A DNA stretch of 64,000 nt from Thereva unica. Its lineage: Eukaryota > Arthropoda > Insecta > Diptera > Therevidae. The notes under the pieces are model-generated. The model made no database searches and was not told where the DNA came from. It was given only the letters and a program-made list of their open reading frames with translations. The position numbers and the translations under genes were made by a program. Where the stretch lies: positions 1,466,001 to 1,530,000 of the forward strand of contig OX465281.1 of the NCBI GenBank assembly GCA_949987705.1, read 5' to 3'. Position 1 is the first letter of the stretch. Each line of letters begins with the position of its first letter. Positions 24,330 to 36,610 of the stretch are shown here, in pieces.

Positions 24330-25240
24330 CTGCAGCAGACCTTTTTTTGGCGAGGGATGATGAGAATCTTGCATGACACGAGACACCGCTGAGGATCGCA
24401 CTCAGACGGTAGTGTTAGATTCTTACTGACTAAACTTTCCACCTCTTTCGGTGACGTTTATTCCGCGAGGCTCTCCTTCGGGCGGGCGGCACCAACATAG
24501 CTTTTTACGCGTCCATCCGATATTGGCGAGAAGATAATGACAGCGCTCCGTAGAGACGAATCAGCGACTTTTTAGGATGGTCTGGATAAACCGCGCCACC
24601 ATCGACCATTCATCGGGGCCTTGAAGCAATTAGCAATTGTGCCGGGGTCATGCTTCCGAGCTCCTCCTCCATCGCGCCTCCCTTCACCTCCCTAATGCAC
24701 CTAATGCATTCGAAGAATGTATGGCCTTTAAGGGCATGTGGTATCCGTCACCTTACCCATTTTCTTCAGGTACGCATGGAAGAAACCATGCCCTGTCAAA
24801 AATTGGGTTAGGTAGTAGCCAACCTCGCAAAAGTCCCGGATCACCCATGTGCTCCGCTGATCAGTCAGCAGCAGACCCTTGATTTTGTCTACAACTGGTG
24901 CAAGTAGGTCTAAATATTAACTCCGATAAAACGATTCTACTTCCATAGACCAGGAGACGAACATTCCCGGGTCTGGCAAAATCGACTCCCGCAAGCAGAT
25001 TTATCTAGGCTTTCACAACAAGCCAAATCCTTAGGAATGACACTATATGCTATAAAAACTAAATTCCAACGGCAGAGCTGCTGCTATTTTCCCAGAGTAC
25101 CGCGTGGTGGACACGGGATTAGTATGTACACGGATGGCTGCAAAACAGAGACAGATGTCGGCGCCGGAATTTGGAGTGAAAGCCCCAGATTCAATAGAGC
25201 GATAAACCTAGGAACTCTAGCAACTGTCTTTTAAATAGAA
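24330..25240 (+). mobile_element. Second LINE fragment with RNase H
   Basis: Plus-strand frames contain a QKSWIT-/QQTLDFVYNWCK-like block, a thumb region with NSDKTILLP-like and FHNKPNP-like words, then RGGHGISMYTDGCKTET followed by GAGIWSES, the start of an RNase H domain as found in R1/LOA/I-type LINEs. Stops and frameshifts interrupt it. It differs in sequence from the copy just upstream, so it is a separate family. Confidence 0.6.
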
Positions 25241-25734
25241 GTGTGCGCTAAACTGGCTTGTACTCATGAGTACTTAAGAAGGGTGTACAAAAACAAACGG
25301 ATCTTTATCTTCTTTGGTAGCCAAGCGACAATAATAAGCGATAAAGTCTCGTAGGACCAACTCAAAATTAGTCTGAGACTAATAATATGCCCTTGATGAG
25401 CTGGTGGGACCCACCTGCAGCCTGAGGTCGATGAATCTGCTCTCTGGGAGTGCCCGCGATAGTCAAGACTAACCGAAAAGCCAATAAGCAGGCGATCTGG
25501 CCAACAAATAAGAGGTATAGGAGTGCAGTACAAAATACCAAAGAAAGAAACTCTAACTCGACAGTGAATCCGAGCGATTCGATAGGGAACTTCAAACTTA
25601 TATAAAATATGTCTTTTTTAAGATATTTTCATATTGCTTCCTTGCATCTAAGCCTCAGTAAAAAGATGCGATGGAGAATGTTGTTCTAAATCTTCTACAT
25701 TTCTTACTTCCAGACTAATTCTTATATAATAAGG

Positions 25735-28700
25735 ATGAACCGGGAGGATCATCTTTGCTGGTTTCATGGAAAGATTTCACGGGAACATGCTGAAGAGATT
25801 TTAAGAGAAGGTATTTTGAATTTCTTATAATTTTATATCGAGAACACAAAATTTACCCTAAATATGTTTAGAAGGAAAGGGTGACGGTGTTTTTTTGGTG
25901 AGAGAATGCAACACATCAATAGGAGATTTTGTTTTGTCCGTACTCCACCAGGTAAAATAGGAAATAAAATTCTGTTTTTTCTCTAATCCAAACAATAATC
26001 AATTCCAATAGGGCGAAGTATGGCATTATCAAATTCGTAGGCACGGCGAAGATGCATTTTTCTCCATTGACGATCACACGAAAATACACGGTCTCGATTC
26101 GTTAATTGAACACTACCAGCAATCGTCAAACGGGCTTGTGACACAACTATCAGCTATTATCAAGAGAGATCCACCACCCAACGATTCGCGCAGTCATGGC
26201 CGAACGAATTTACTACATCGAGCTACTAAAGCGAATGATTTGAAAGTAGTGTCAGAGCTTCTAAAATCCGGCTATAGGAATTTCGATGCCAAAAGTCAGG
26301 ATGGCCAAACATCTGTGCATATTGCCTGTATACACAGCAATGAAGAAATATTAAAACTCCTGTTGAATGCTGGTGCCAACGTAAATTGCAGGGACACGGC
26401 CGGAAATACTCCTTTACATGTAAGATAAAGCTAACATATAAGAAAAATTCACTAACATCACTTAAATCTTTGCAGTATGCCTGTCGAACAAAATCTGCCA
26501 GTTATATACGGACACTTATAGACGCTAAGGCCAACATTCAAATGAGAAATATAGATACTGGCTACGTTCCCTTGCATGACGCCGCAAAATATGGAAACAT
26601 GGAGGCATTGAAGGAGCTTTTGAAGGCTCAAGCACCTCATATGCCAAGAACGTCCACTGGTGAATTTCCAATGGACTGTGCCCTCGAGTCAGGATTTACA
26701 GAAATTGCGGAGTTTCTTCGGAATTACAAGCCTACTCCTGCTACTACGCATAAAGGTCAATGGTATCATGGCACTCTTGACAGAATCGAAGCAGTGAAAT
26801 TGCTTCAGGAGCATGCAGCGACCTTGAGAAATCAGGACGGTAACGATGAAAATGGCAACAAGGGAGATGGCGATACACAAGTTGACTCTGACCAAAAACT
26901 TAACGGTAACAAAACTGAAAATGCTACTGGAGTGTTTTTAGTGCGTTACTCAAATCGTTCCGGTTACGTCCTTACACTCTTATGTGAAAATCAACCGAAG
27001 AATTTCCAAATTCAAACCTCTGTAAGTTGTAATTTGTTTTGCTCTGTAATTCTGCAATGTTGACGTTTATCTGGTTCTTTCAGCAATCGAAATATATGTA
27101 CATTGACGAGGGCCCATTCCTGCCATCTTTAGAGCATTTAGTGCAGCATTATTCAATTTTCCAAGATGGTCTTCCTGTTAACCTGCGTCATGCCGTCCCA
27201 CCTAAACCGAAACCACCACTTCCACTTTTCTCGACAATGCCAAAGGTTAAAAAACGTGAACAAGACCCGTCAAAGGTACTACGCTCAACTAATTCGAATG
27301 AAACAAATATCGTGCTGCCGCAAAGGATTCTTTCACATCCTGGTGATGATGCAATGAATCGGGTTGGACTTTTTGAAAACGATGACCACATAGACAACGG
27401 AAAGAAGAAGCGCGGAGCGCCAATCTTTAGAAGTTTAAAATCGGGCTCTCCCAAAAAAAATGTTATTATTGATGGTATGAAGAGCTTAACGAGGCCTAAA
27501 CTGAAAAGATCACCTTTAAAGGTGGACACAAAAAGGAAATTGTCTCATGATGATACTAAAAGGGAGGACAATTCTCTGCCAGCAATGGAGTCTCTTTTAA
27601 AAGATTTATCGTTTTCGACAGACTTTCTTAACAAACCACAATCTAGTTTATATAATATTCCTACAAACAATTGCGCTGTCGTTGATATCGACATTGGCGA
27701 GGGTGATTATTCAACGCAGAGTCAGGTTTCTAAAACAAGTAGTACTAATCATAAGGAGGCAGAAGAAAAGACAGAAGGCAATGACAATCAAAATCATGTA
27801 GAAGGAGAGCCAGATGAAGAATATTTTACGAAAAGTGACAAAGTTATTAGCACCGAACGCGATCCTGCTGGAACGGCTCTTTTCGTTGATGCTCCGCCAC
27901 CAGTTAATTTAAGGTAAGTTTAAATTTTGCATAAACACATATTTTTCCGGCTACAAGGACGAAAATGAGGTCGAAGCATCAGGGAATGGACAGAGACACT
28001 CCTGGAATGGAAGGAGATGTTAATCCAAATATTTTAAATGTAAATAATTTTTCTTTCCAGAACTTATCCCCTAAATACTGGAGCTGAGGGTCTTTTATCA
28101 TTTACCGGCTACGTTCCAACTGTTGATCTGAGAATTTTCTCAGAAGATGACATAGTGAATCCTGAACTGCTAGCTGAATCCTCGGCAGAACTCAGAGAAC
28201 TATCAAAACATCCAGAACGTCTTGCTTCCATGATCTCAACGGCAAGCACGGACAGTGAACTCTCTACAATATTTAAACGACAAAGTAGCAGTACGAGCAC
28301 ATCTTCGCCAGAAAATAGTAGAACAAAACTCAACTACTTTATTCCCAACGAATGTCTTACGTTGAAAGAAATAATAGGAGAAGGAGAATTTGGCTCTGTG
28401 TACAAAGGAAGTCTTATACGTGGCACCGGCGATAATGATGAGGAAGTTCATTATCCAGTAGCAATCAAAACCTTGCGTGATGAGCACTGCAGAACGAATA
28501 AGCAAGAATTTTTACGTGAGGCCAGTGTTATGATAAGGCTACAGCATCACTGCATTGTTAAGTTGATCGGCATTTCGAAGGGTAAGACGTTAATGATGGT
28601 CCAGGAGCTTGTGCCGCGAGGCTCTATGCTAAATTTTATCGTTCAACATCCAGACAAAATCAATCCGAATTATGAGCTTAAAATTTGGGCATCACAAATT

Positions 28701-29327
28701 GCGTGTGGTAAGAGATTTATGGTAGTAGCAAGAAGGAGCATTCGTCTTACAATTATATATTTGCAGGAATGAATTATTTAGAATCACAGCATTTCGTTCA
28801 TAGGGACCTAGCTGCCAGGAATATTTTATTGGCTTCGCGGAATCAAGCTAAAATAAGCGATTTTGGCTTATCGAGGGCACTTGGATCGGGCAACGACTGC
28901 TATCAAGCTAGTCAGGGTGGCAAATGGCCTATAAAATGGTGCGAATTGAATTCAATATTATTACTGTCCATAGTTTATTACCAATAACAATAAATTTTCC
29001 AGGTATGCCCCAGAAAGTTTCAATCACGGAGTATTTTCACATGCTAGTGATGTCTGGTCATTTGGAGTCACCCTCTGGGAGATGTTTTCGTTGGGCGAAC
29101 CACCCTATGGGGAAATGCGTGGCGTGGATGCGATTAAATTAATTGAGGGGGGCCATCGTCTGCCGAAACCTGCCTTATGTCCAGATAATGTTTATAAAAT
29201 AATGGAAAACTGCTGGAACTACAAGCCCAAGGACCGACCAACATTCCGTTTTCTGACTGAGTTCTTCGCCAAGGATCCCAACTATCAGAATCTTACTGAA
29301 CTCATCAAAACGGAACACATCAGCTAA
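25735..29327 (+). CDS. Shark: Shark (SH2-ankyrin-SH2 non-receptor tyrosine kinase), complete
   Basis: Eight exons (25735-25810, 25872-25951, 26012-26419, 26476-27021, 27084-27913, 28061-28707, 28767-28938, 29003-29327) add up to 1027 codons plus stop with GT-AG borders throughout. Domains: SH2 (about 9-102; WFHGKI, FLVR at 33-36), ankyrin repeats (about 115-275), second SH2 (about 284-400; WYHGTL, FLVR near 342), a long charged linker (about 400-740), and a tyrosine kinase (743 to near the end) with GEGEFG loop, lysine 783, HRDLAARN (874-881), DFG (894-896) and WPIKWYAPES. All catalytic residues are present. Shark is a cytoplasmic Syk-like kinase of invertebrates; in Drosophila it acts in the Draper engulfment pathway and in dorsal closure upstream of JNK. 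The protein is somewhat longer than I recall for Drosophila, the excess most likely in the linker. Confidence 0.97.
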
Positions 29328-30050
29328 AATAGTTTAAGTATTTAACCGCGAACTCTTATTGGTTGTACATTTTTTATCTTGTTGCATTTTTTTATTTATT
29401 TTAAGATATTTTTTCTAGATTTATAAGCGTCTGTTTTTAAGTGAGTTAGCGAGTTTTAACTTCTGCTATCTTCTGATAACTAGTGAGCAACTTGAAAGTA
29501 TTTGAATTAAATATGAAATTGTTTTTTGCTGTGTTAGCTATGATAAGAGTTGAAAATTAAATTGAGAATTAGTTTTAGGTAGAGTAACTGAATGTTCATT
29601 CCCTAGGTGCTTTTAGTTGTTTATCTTTTTTTATTTAGCTTATTTAAAAGTTTTATTTCGCCATGTCCACGCAATTATTCTAGTTATTATTGAAAAGTGT
29701 ATGATATTAATGTTATTAGTCAACTTCTAAGGGGGTGTGCATTTATGAATTTTAATTTCTTTGATTTATAAGAAAACAAGCTATCAAATCCATTAAATAT
29801 GTTCTGTTTTGCCATATTGAATTTCAAAAAAGATTTTCAATAATTAATTTTGTTTTGTTTGGAAGAAAACCCCAATAAATAGTGCCTTTGTTGATATTTT
29901 AGTAAGATATAATTTCAGATTACATTAAAAGCTCCTCGAGAAAATATTATTACAGTATAGGAAGAATACTGTGTTAGTATACAAATATATATACAACTGA
30001 TTAAATATAGAAATAGTTAAGAATGTTAGAAATGTTTTGTCAAAGCGGCA

Positions 30051-30056
30051 AATAAA
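30051..30056 (+). terminator. Polyadenylation signal candidate for Shark
   Basis: AATAAA about 720 bp after the Shark stop, at the end of an AT-rich 3' flank and just before LINE-derived sequence begins. Another AATAAA at about 29875 could be used instead. Confidence 0.4.
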
Positions 30057-30069
30057 TTTATAAATCCCT

Positions 30070-30950
30070 TAAATTTTAGTTTTGTTTCAAAGGAAAATTG
30101 TGGAAGTGGAGAGCAACCGTACAAGAGAACTGCCTTAACGTTGGAGTGAACAGCCGCGATTTGGTGTTAGTTGAGATCTCCGTTGATCTCCATATGTGCA
30201 GAAAGCATGCATTTGAGCTTCGTGCTTTATTCTGGAACTGACGTCTTCTTCTGCCCACCATTTTCGGTAATAATACTACCGAGGTAGCAAAATTTATCTA
30301 CCAGCTCCACGTCACGGTTATTCAGCGCTGTCCATTCAATGGTGTTTGCATTTATCCGCATTTCTTTGGTTCTAGTCAGATTTAGCCTTAACCCTGCTGG
30401 ACTACTTTCTGTTGCCAAATTGTTTAACATGTTTTTGAGGTCCTAAAGTCTGTGGGCCAGTAAACAGATATCCGCATAGTCGAGATCCTTAAGGCGGTCT
30501 AGCAAACCCCATTGTATGCTGCCTGTTCTACTATCTAGAGCGCCGACAAGGATGCCATTTATTACTACAAGAAATAGTAAAGGCGAAAGTAGGCGTCCTT
30601 GTCGAACTCCTGAGCTCACCTCAAAGCTGTCGGATAATTTGCCGTTATGGAGAACTCTGCATTTGGAATTGTTATATAGGGCTATTATCAATTCTATTAT
30701 TTTATCAGGCAGTCCACGTTGCCGTAGTGCCTGCCATATAAAGCGCCTATTTACCAAGTCGAACGCTTTCTCATTATCTACGAAAGCAAGGTAAAGGGGG
30801 GGACGTAATTCAGTAGACTGCCCCACTATGATTCTCAAGGAATTAATATGATCTGTACATGAGCGGCCCTTCCTGAATGCGGCCTGCTGCCTTCTAGGCG
30901 TTCGGTCTACTGCCTCCCTTATCCTAGGCAGTAATATATGTATATGTATC
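30070..30950 (-). mobile_element. RTE-like LINE reverse-transcriptase fragment
   Basis: Minus-strand frames hold ordered RT blocks: LAFVDNEKAFDLVNR, LPDKIIELIIALYNN, SSGVRQGRLLSPLLF, LDYADICLL (the catalytic YADD is now YADI), LRLNLTRTKEMRIN and ELVDKFCYLGSIITENGG. These are typical of the RTE/BovB-related LINEs found in insects. Two frames with a stop and a damaged active site show it is inactive. It abuts the Shark 3' end in antisense orientation. Confidence 0.75.
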
Positions 30951-31555
30951 TATCAAAAAGATTCTTTCGCATCAAGAAAGAGGAGACCCAAATGCGAAAA
31001 AAACTTGTAAGAGAGAAGTTTTTCGCGAATTCGATATGACAAAGTTGGCGCAATGTGGTTAGTTCGCAACGTCGAGCATTTGTCGATGAATACTATCAGC
31101 GAAATTCTTGTTTCATTCAAAAACATCTACAGGAGATAGATTTAGTCAGATTTTCTGTATGATTGACTATTTCTACACTAAAAAACGTTTGCAACCAGCA
31201 AGTCGCTTTCTGGATTATTTTAATTCGTGGTTTTTTATGAGGAACGAAAATTTGTGTTAGTGAATCGAATAACAAACCCAAAGGTCGAATTTCATTCACT
31301 AATCCCAAGAAACCGTGGTGTTATAAATATGCACGATACTAGTTATATTTGTTGTTATCGATTGTTATAGGAGTGACATAAAAGCGTATTATTATTATAT
31401 AACTCTCTGTCTCTCATTCTCTACAATTGTGACCAGCTTCAACTTCTTATTATGATAGGTTGATAAATCTATTCTAAAACAGGACGACATAAAAGAAAAT
31501 GGCCGCTCGCTGCTGAAAAATAAATTAAATTAACCGAATTTGTTCTGTTAAGTGT

Positions 31556-31561
31556 TTTATT
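31556..31561 (-). terminator. Polyadenylation signal of Sc2
   Basis: AATAAA on the minus strand (TTTATT on plus) about 220 bp after the Sc2 stop codon. Consistent with the end of that transcript. Confidence 0.6.
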
Positions 31562-31781
31562 TTGAAATAAAGTAGTGGGAAGTCTTTTACAAAAAGATAC
31601 AATCCTGCACTCAAATTCATTCTCCATTTACAACTATAAATGCACCTCGAACGCCGCCTCGTCGTATAAAAAGTACGAAAGAAACAAGAAACAAAACTTA
31701 CCTAGACGATGGCGTAATAAAATAAAAATAAACCTAAGACTAACCCCGACTAAAATTATATCTAAGAAAAGTGAAATGTCT

Positions 31782-33055
31782 TTAAAGAATAAATGGGAAG
31801 ATTGCTTTGCGAGATTTAGGATAATCACTGAATTCCTTCTTGTAGTTGCGGTGCTTTCCTAGAGCCCAAACAGCCATTTGATACGCTCCAGCAACGGCGA
31901 ACAGGAAGGCGGGCACACACTGTGTCATTATGGAAAAGGATATCCAGGCTCCTATTTCATAGGTGTAGTTTGGACAAGACACATAACTGAGTGAGTAGAT
32001 TAAAATTCATGATTATTCTTGAGGAATTCTTTTTAAAAAATAAGTCAACTTACTTAAAGAGAGCAGTTAAAGGATTTCCATCCGGACGCGGGATCTTCCT
32101 TACTTTGGTACCGGGTGGTCTCAAATTCCTCAGGTTGATATGAGTTGAAAAGTTGCCGAGCTCACAAAGCTATAACGGAATCATTTTAGAATGTTAATAA
32201 CTTTTTTTCGGATAAATGAAAGCGAACCAAAAAAGCTGCCAATCCAGCATAAACCTGTCCCAAGCACGGAGACGTGTAGAGAGGATGGTTAACGTGATAC
32301 GCGACGTAAGCAGTAAAGCCCCAATAATATGCGCAATTCTTAAACAGATTCCTGATCGGCATGGACGAGTGTGAGAATCGGTGCACAAAGACCGTTTCTA
32401 GTAATCTTTTTGCATAATGAAGCGACCAACACATTGCTGCGATGCTAGAAATATACAAAACAATTTCGGAACATAATTAATTATTCAAAAATTTCTCTTT
32501 GCACACGCAAATATATAAAGCGATCAAAGGTCAATGTGGGCCAGTGAATAAATCAATTTTTTTCTCATAAAAAATCGGAAAGCTAGCTCCGAGCTCGATA
32601 TAGTTTGATTGTGTGAACTTACTGAGCTGTTGTGTGGATTGGGGCCGTAGCTCCGCTCCAGTAGAAAATGTAGGGCCGCTGATACACCCATAAATAGACG
32701 GCAAGTGGGCCAGCATACTCGGCCAAGAAAACAGTCTTCCATCCAATTTGAGGTCCTAGATCTTTCAAGTAGAGCTTCCCTCCACTGCTAATCCCAAGGG
32801 CCTGCAGTGTATCAGAGTCCTTCAGAGCCTTGCCGCGAGCTTCAAGTTTTATAGATTGTCTTTCAGGATGTGGTGTTTTGTCCAGTTGTTTATGGATCTC
32901 CTCTCGTAATTCTGCAATGGTAGTGTAAGCAGCTACCTTGCACGTTCCCAGCGACTTTGAGTCCTTTGCTTTCAAGATTTCGATCTACAAATGCCGGTGA
33001 AAAAAATATAAAATTCATGTTTTTTTTAAATCGGAAAAGTGCAACTCACCTCCAT
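31782..33055 (-). CDS. Sc2: Very-long-chain enoyl-CoA reductase (TECR/Sc2), complete
   Basis: Five exons on the minus strand (33050-33055, 32623-32984, 32228-32444, 32054-32169, 31782-31986) encode 301 residues. The first coding exon is only ATG GAG. The N-terminal ~80 residues form a ubiquitin-like domain; the rest is a hydrophobic, multi-pass steroid 5-alpha-reductase-type domain with [32 protein letters not shown] and [14 protein letters not shown], the conserved NADPH-side motifs of TECR. The enzyme performs the last step of fatty-acid elongation in the ER, reducing trans-2-enoyl-CoA to saturated acyl-CoA. Length agrees with the family (about 300-310). The intron after AAFL uses a less usual donor, GTTCGC, but the phase fits. 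The gene is tail-to-tail with Shark, with the LINE piece between. Confidence 0.96.
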
Positions 33056-34060
33056 CGTTACTTCCGTTGTTTCCTCTAAAGGCCAAAATCGAAGTTCAAG
33101 TGTGGATCACGACAATGTATACCAACGAATGACGATTACAGATTTTGGAGCGCCCGCGATCGTACCCTCTCCCTCAGGTGTTTCAGGTGACAACTTAACT
33201 ATCAAATTCGTTTACTGTGAGAAAGCTTGTTTCGGTTCTGCTATCATTCGCTACGTCGTTATTTCTACTTGTCAAACTATTTAGGAAGCTATTGACTGGT
33301 AGATGGTGCTCAAGAAAAACAGTCCGGGCAAATATAAAATCTAGTTCAGATAGCTTTCACCAAAAATGGAATGGTTGGTACTTTATATTTCATAATTGAT
33401 TTTTAATTACGGTTTGGCTTCAAGCAAAACACGAAAGTGTTTAACGAAAATGCATAGTGCTAAGTGAGCAGAGAGATTTCACGCCAATGCAAACGCCTAA
33501 CTATACTTATACCCAAGTCACCAGGGGGGAGGGGGGAAGTATTTTTTATGGGTGGTTGGGAGCTTGCTTGTGCTGTGTCTGAAAGTGTCCCGAACACGGC
33601 ACCATTTCGCAGCAAGACCGACGGTACGTGGCCCTCAGACTACATCCTGCTTTAGATACCCCCGCACTGCTTCGGGGACAGATCACTGTTCCTCCAGCTG
33701 CCCCTGCCCGACCGTTGAACAGACTGAATACGGCAATCTAGATAAGGCATACGTCATAAAACCCGCAATCCAATGATACTGCTTGAATGTACTACTGTTC
33801 TTCTTCTTCTTTGATCCGCTAGCTGGCGGTCCAAGCGTGACGCCCCCGCAACGGACACGCTGCTGTAGGTGCCTAACTGATAATCTAACTTAGAAATCCG
33901 AGTGGTTTGCTTAAAAATGTCGACCATATAAATTTAGCAGAAACTTTACTCCTACCATGGCTTATCTAGTCTCGTCTTGCGCCAGAAAGCTTGAAGCAGT
34001 CTTCTCTCTAGTAAATTAATTGAAGAACAGAAACAATTTTTAATGAACTTTATTATGCGA
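33056..34060. other. Sc2 upstream flank with a repeat copy
   Basis: No gene is supported. It should contain the Sc2 promoter near 33.06-33.45 kb (inference from position). At about 33.80-33.88 kb a repeat containing TTTGATCCGCTAGCTGGCGG and CCCCGCAACGGACACGCTGC matches the reverse complement of 20.66-20.74 kb. Confidence 0.5.
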
Positions 34061-34066
34061 AAGCGC
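34061..34066 (-). terminator. Polyadenylation signal candidate for Rpn13
   Basis: AATAAA on the minus strand (TTTATT on plus, within aactttattatg) about 145 bp after the Rpn13 stop. Confidence 0.5.
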
Positions 34067-34209
34067 CTTTGAATAGTTATGAAACAAGAAATATTTCGTT
34101 AAACATTAGCAGAAAATTATAAACTCTGCAAAAGAAAAATTTAAATATTTTGGTTCATTTTTAAAACAAATAATATAAAACCAAAAAATACATCAAGTAG
34201 TGCATTTGG

Positions 34210-35446
34210 TTAATCCTTCTTGCTATCATCAGCAGTAGCTTGCGGTTTATTGGATTTCTCTAGAGCTTTAACAAACTGCTCTAAATCCCCAGTATTGGCA
34301 GCTGCCACCGCCTCCGGAGACAATTGAAATTGAGAAACTACAGGCCCTAATTGTCCAGATTGTAATGCACTGCAAAAAAGCGAAAGCGCCTGCTGAAATT
34401 GCGGCGATGAGATGGTCTCCTTCAATTGTTGTTTTGGCGTATCAGTTGATTCTGCTTTGGGAAGATGTGTAAATAAGGAGCTGGCACGTTCTGGATCCGC
34501 AATTATTTGATTAATAACATCATACGAAGAAGGTAACGCTGATGATAGATCGACATTTAATGACCTGTTAGCGCCGGCTTCTGGGGACAGGGAAGACAGG
34601 TACGACTGCAGATCAGGTAGAGTAACATGTATAGTCCCAGATGATTTTTTAGAACCTTTTGGCGCTGAAGTTGACCAGGTAGGTGCAGTGGTGGTAGTAT
34701 TTTCTGGAGTTGTTACTGCTGTTGTAGTAGTAGCCGCTCCACCAGTTGTAGCTGCAGTACGATTTGCTGTTGGCGTATTCGCTGTTCGGGATGAACTGTT
34801 GTCAGATGATCGGCTATAACAGAAATCATAAGTATTGCAACAAAGAAAAATACTGTTCAAATTTACTTCATCGATCCAAGCAAAGAACTTAGTCCCCCCA
34901 TTTGGCCAACTCCACCAAAAAGCTGCATTAATTGCTGCTGTGACATATTGTTAAGCATATATTGTAAATCTCCACTATCGTTTCCGGTTCTACTGTTAGC
35001 AGATGGCGGATTATTCATAACTTCATTCACTCTACGACAAAATTCATCATCCTTCTCAGTCTTTGGCTCCTGCATCCAGAAAAACAATCGCCTGGATGAG
35101 GTTTTAAATTTTAGTACATAAACCCTTCCTGTCTTACATTGCTCAACCCTTTTGAACTCAAAATCATCTGGAAACACAATCAAGTCGTCCTCAACCTAAA
35201 AATATGATGATTAGTATATTTTAGCCGAATTATCTTGAACATAACCTCAACTACCTTGCCAGTTACTCGGTCCTTCCAGCAGAAATGAATTAAGCCATCT
35301 TCGGATTGCATAAGATAAACGAGACCCTTCCTAGTGTCTGGATGCACCATTTTTCCAACCATTGTCATTCGCCCAGCCCGAAATTCGACTAGGGGCTGCC
35401 CGCTGCCCCCAGAGGACCCAACTAATGCACTTGGACGTCCAAACAT
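34210..35446 (-). CDS. Rpn13: Rpn13/ADRM1 proteasomal ubiquitin receptor, complete
   Basis: Three exons on the minus strand (35255-35446, 34867-35195, 34210-34813) give 374 residues. The ATG at 35446 ([10 protein letters not shown]) is the natural start. The donor after ACTGGCAAG was chosen because it yields [20 protein letters not shown], matching the conserved Pru domain; the alternative donor 9 nt downstream would add VVE. The N-terminal Pru domain (about 15-130, with GRVYVLKFK and [15 protein letters not shown]) binds ubiquitin and Rpn2. A low-complexity Thr/Ala linker follows, then a C-terminal DEUBAD domain (about 260-355) that binds and activates the deubiquitinase UCH37/Uch-L5. It acts in the 19S regulatory particle of the 26S proteasome. 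It is divergent from the UBE3C gene at 36.6 kb. Confidence 0.97.
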
Positions 35447-36610
35447 TTTCCCCAAAATTAATTTATTCCCTTAATGAATTGACACGAAAATAATGCAATT
35501 TAAACGTTTGTATAACGAAATTTTTATTATTATTGCTCTGTTTTGACAAATATTTTATAAATCTTGCACGATGACAAACAACTTCCGAAATTTCCTTAAA
35601 ATATTTAAAATTCCCAATTTAAAATATCCCAGTTTAAAAATAAATATTTTTTGCCGATGTCCATCTGGTGGATTTCGCAGAAACGACTAAAAACCTTTTC
35701 GCTACAAATTTTATAATTTTTTTAAATAATTAAGAATTAATAAATAAATTACTTTAATTTTGCATCTCTTGATAATATATAATATCTTAAATACGTATAT
35801 TGAACAATTGTTTCAATCTAAACCAAATCTCCATCATACATTTGGTATATTACAAATAAATTTTGAATTAGTAAATTAACAATTGAAAATATGTGAAGCA
35901 TTGAAAGAATTTGGTGTGGTTTTCGTTTTAGAAACTGCAACCTTATTTATTTTTACCTTTTTATATCGAATTTTAATAAGCCCTTAATTTTTCCTATGTT
36001 TGAAAATTTGCAATTTCATCTTGTTTAGTATATTATTGTCCATCTGGCAATGGTGGTATTAATAGCTTTGTTCCAGTACTTTTCCTGCAAAAACTTGTTG
36101 GGCAAAAAGTTACTTCAATGGTGGGGATAATTTTGTCAAAAATTCAGAAAGTAAAGAAACACTTTTTGGGCAATTTCCTGCAAATCAAGAAAAAGATAAC
36201 ATAAATGTCGATTGTCTATGTGTATGCCCCTTGTTAAGCATACAAAAAATTGTCAATTGACAACTTGCAAGAAATCGCAGGACCGAAAACTTCCGGCTAA
36301 TTCCTGCACGAGGGGAAGTGAAAATTTCCCCGCTTTTTCTTGCATGAGAAAGTAAAGAAACACAAATTGGGAAAATTTTTGTCCCGCGGGATCCCACATT
36401 CGAGTTCTGGAACAAAGCTAATGTCAAAACATTCTACAAAAATTGACAGAAAACGTCTTGAAATCGTGAAAAAGGGTGAAATGAGAGTTGTTTGTTTTTG
36501 ATGAAATTCGAATCGGTTTCAAAGTAAAAATTCTTATTTAAACTATTATAATTTGTAGTGATTAATTATTATATTAAGTGCAAATAAATTCTTAATAATT
36601 ATATAAGAAA
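35447..36610. promoter_or_regulatory. Divergent intergenic region between Rpn13 and UBE3C
   Basis: The start codons of Rpn13 (minus) and UBE3C (plus) are 1164 bp apart, so the promoters of both lie here. The sequence is AT-rich. An inverted-repeat element occupies 36063-36420 in the UBE3C-proximal half. No TATA or Inr element could be assigned with confidence. Confidence 0.55.
36063..36420. mobile_element. MITE in the Rpn13-UBE3C promoter interval
   Basis: TAGCTTTGTTCCAG at the left end is exactly mirrored by CTGGAACAAAGCTA at the right end. The interior carries a duplicated AGAAAGTAAAGAAACAC block and several CCTGCAA/TTGCAAG words. Flanks (ATTAA left, ATG right) allow a TA or TAA target duplication but do not prove one. 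No coding capacity. It lies about 190 bp upstream of the UBE3C start codon. Confidence 0.6.

Noticed and set aside
35246..35254. Alternative Rpn13 donor adding Val-Val-Glu after TGK
   Set aside because: The family has TG-VEDDL directly, so the upstream GTAGTT donor gives the conserved sequence; the longer form would duplicate VE.
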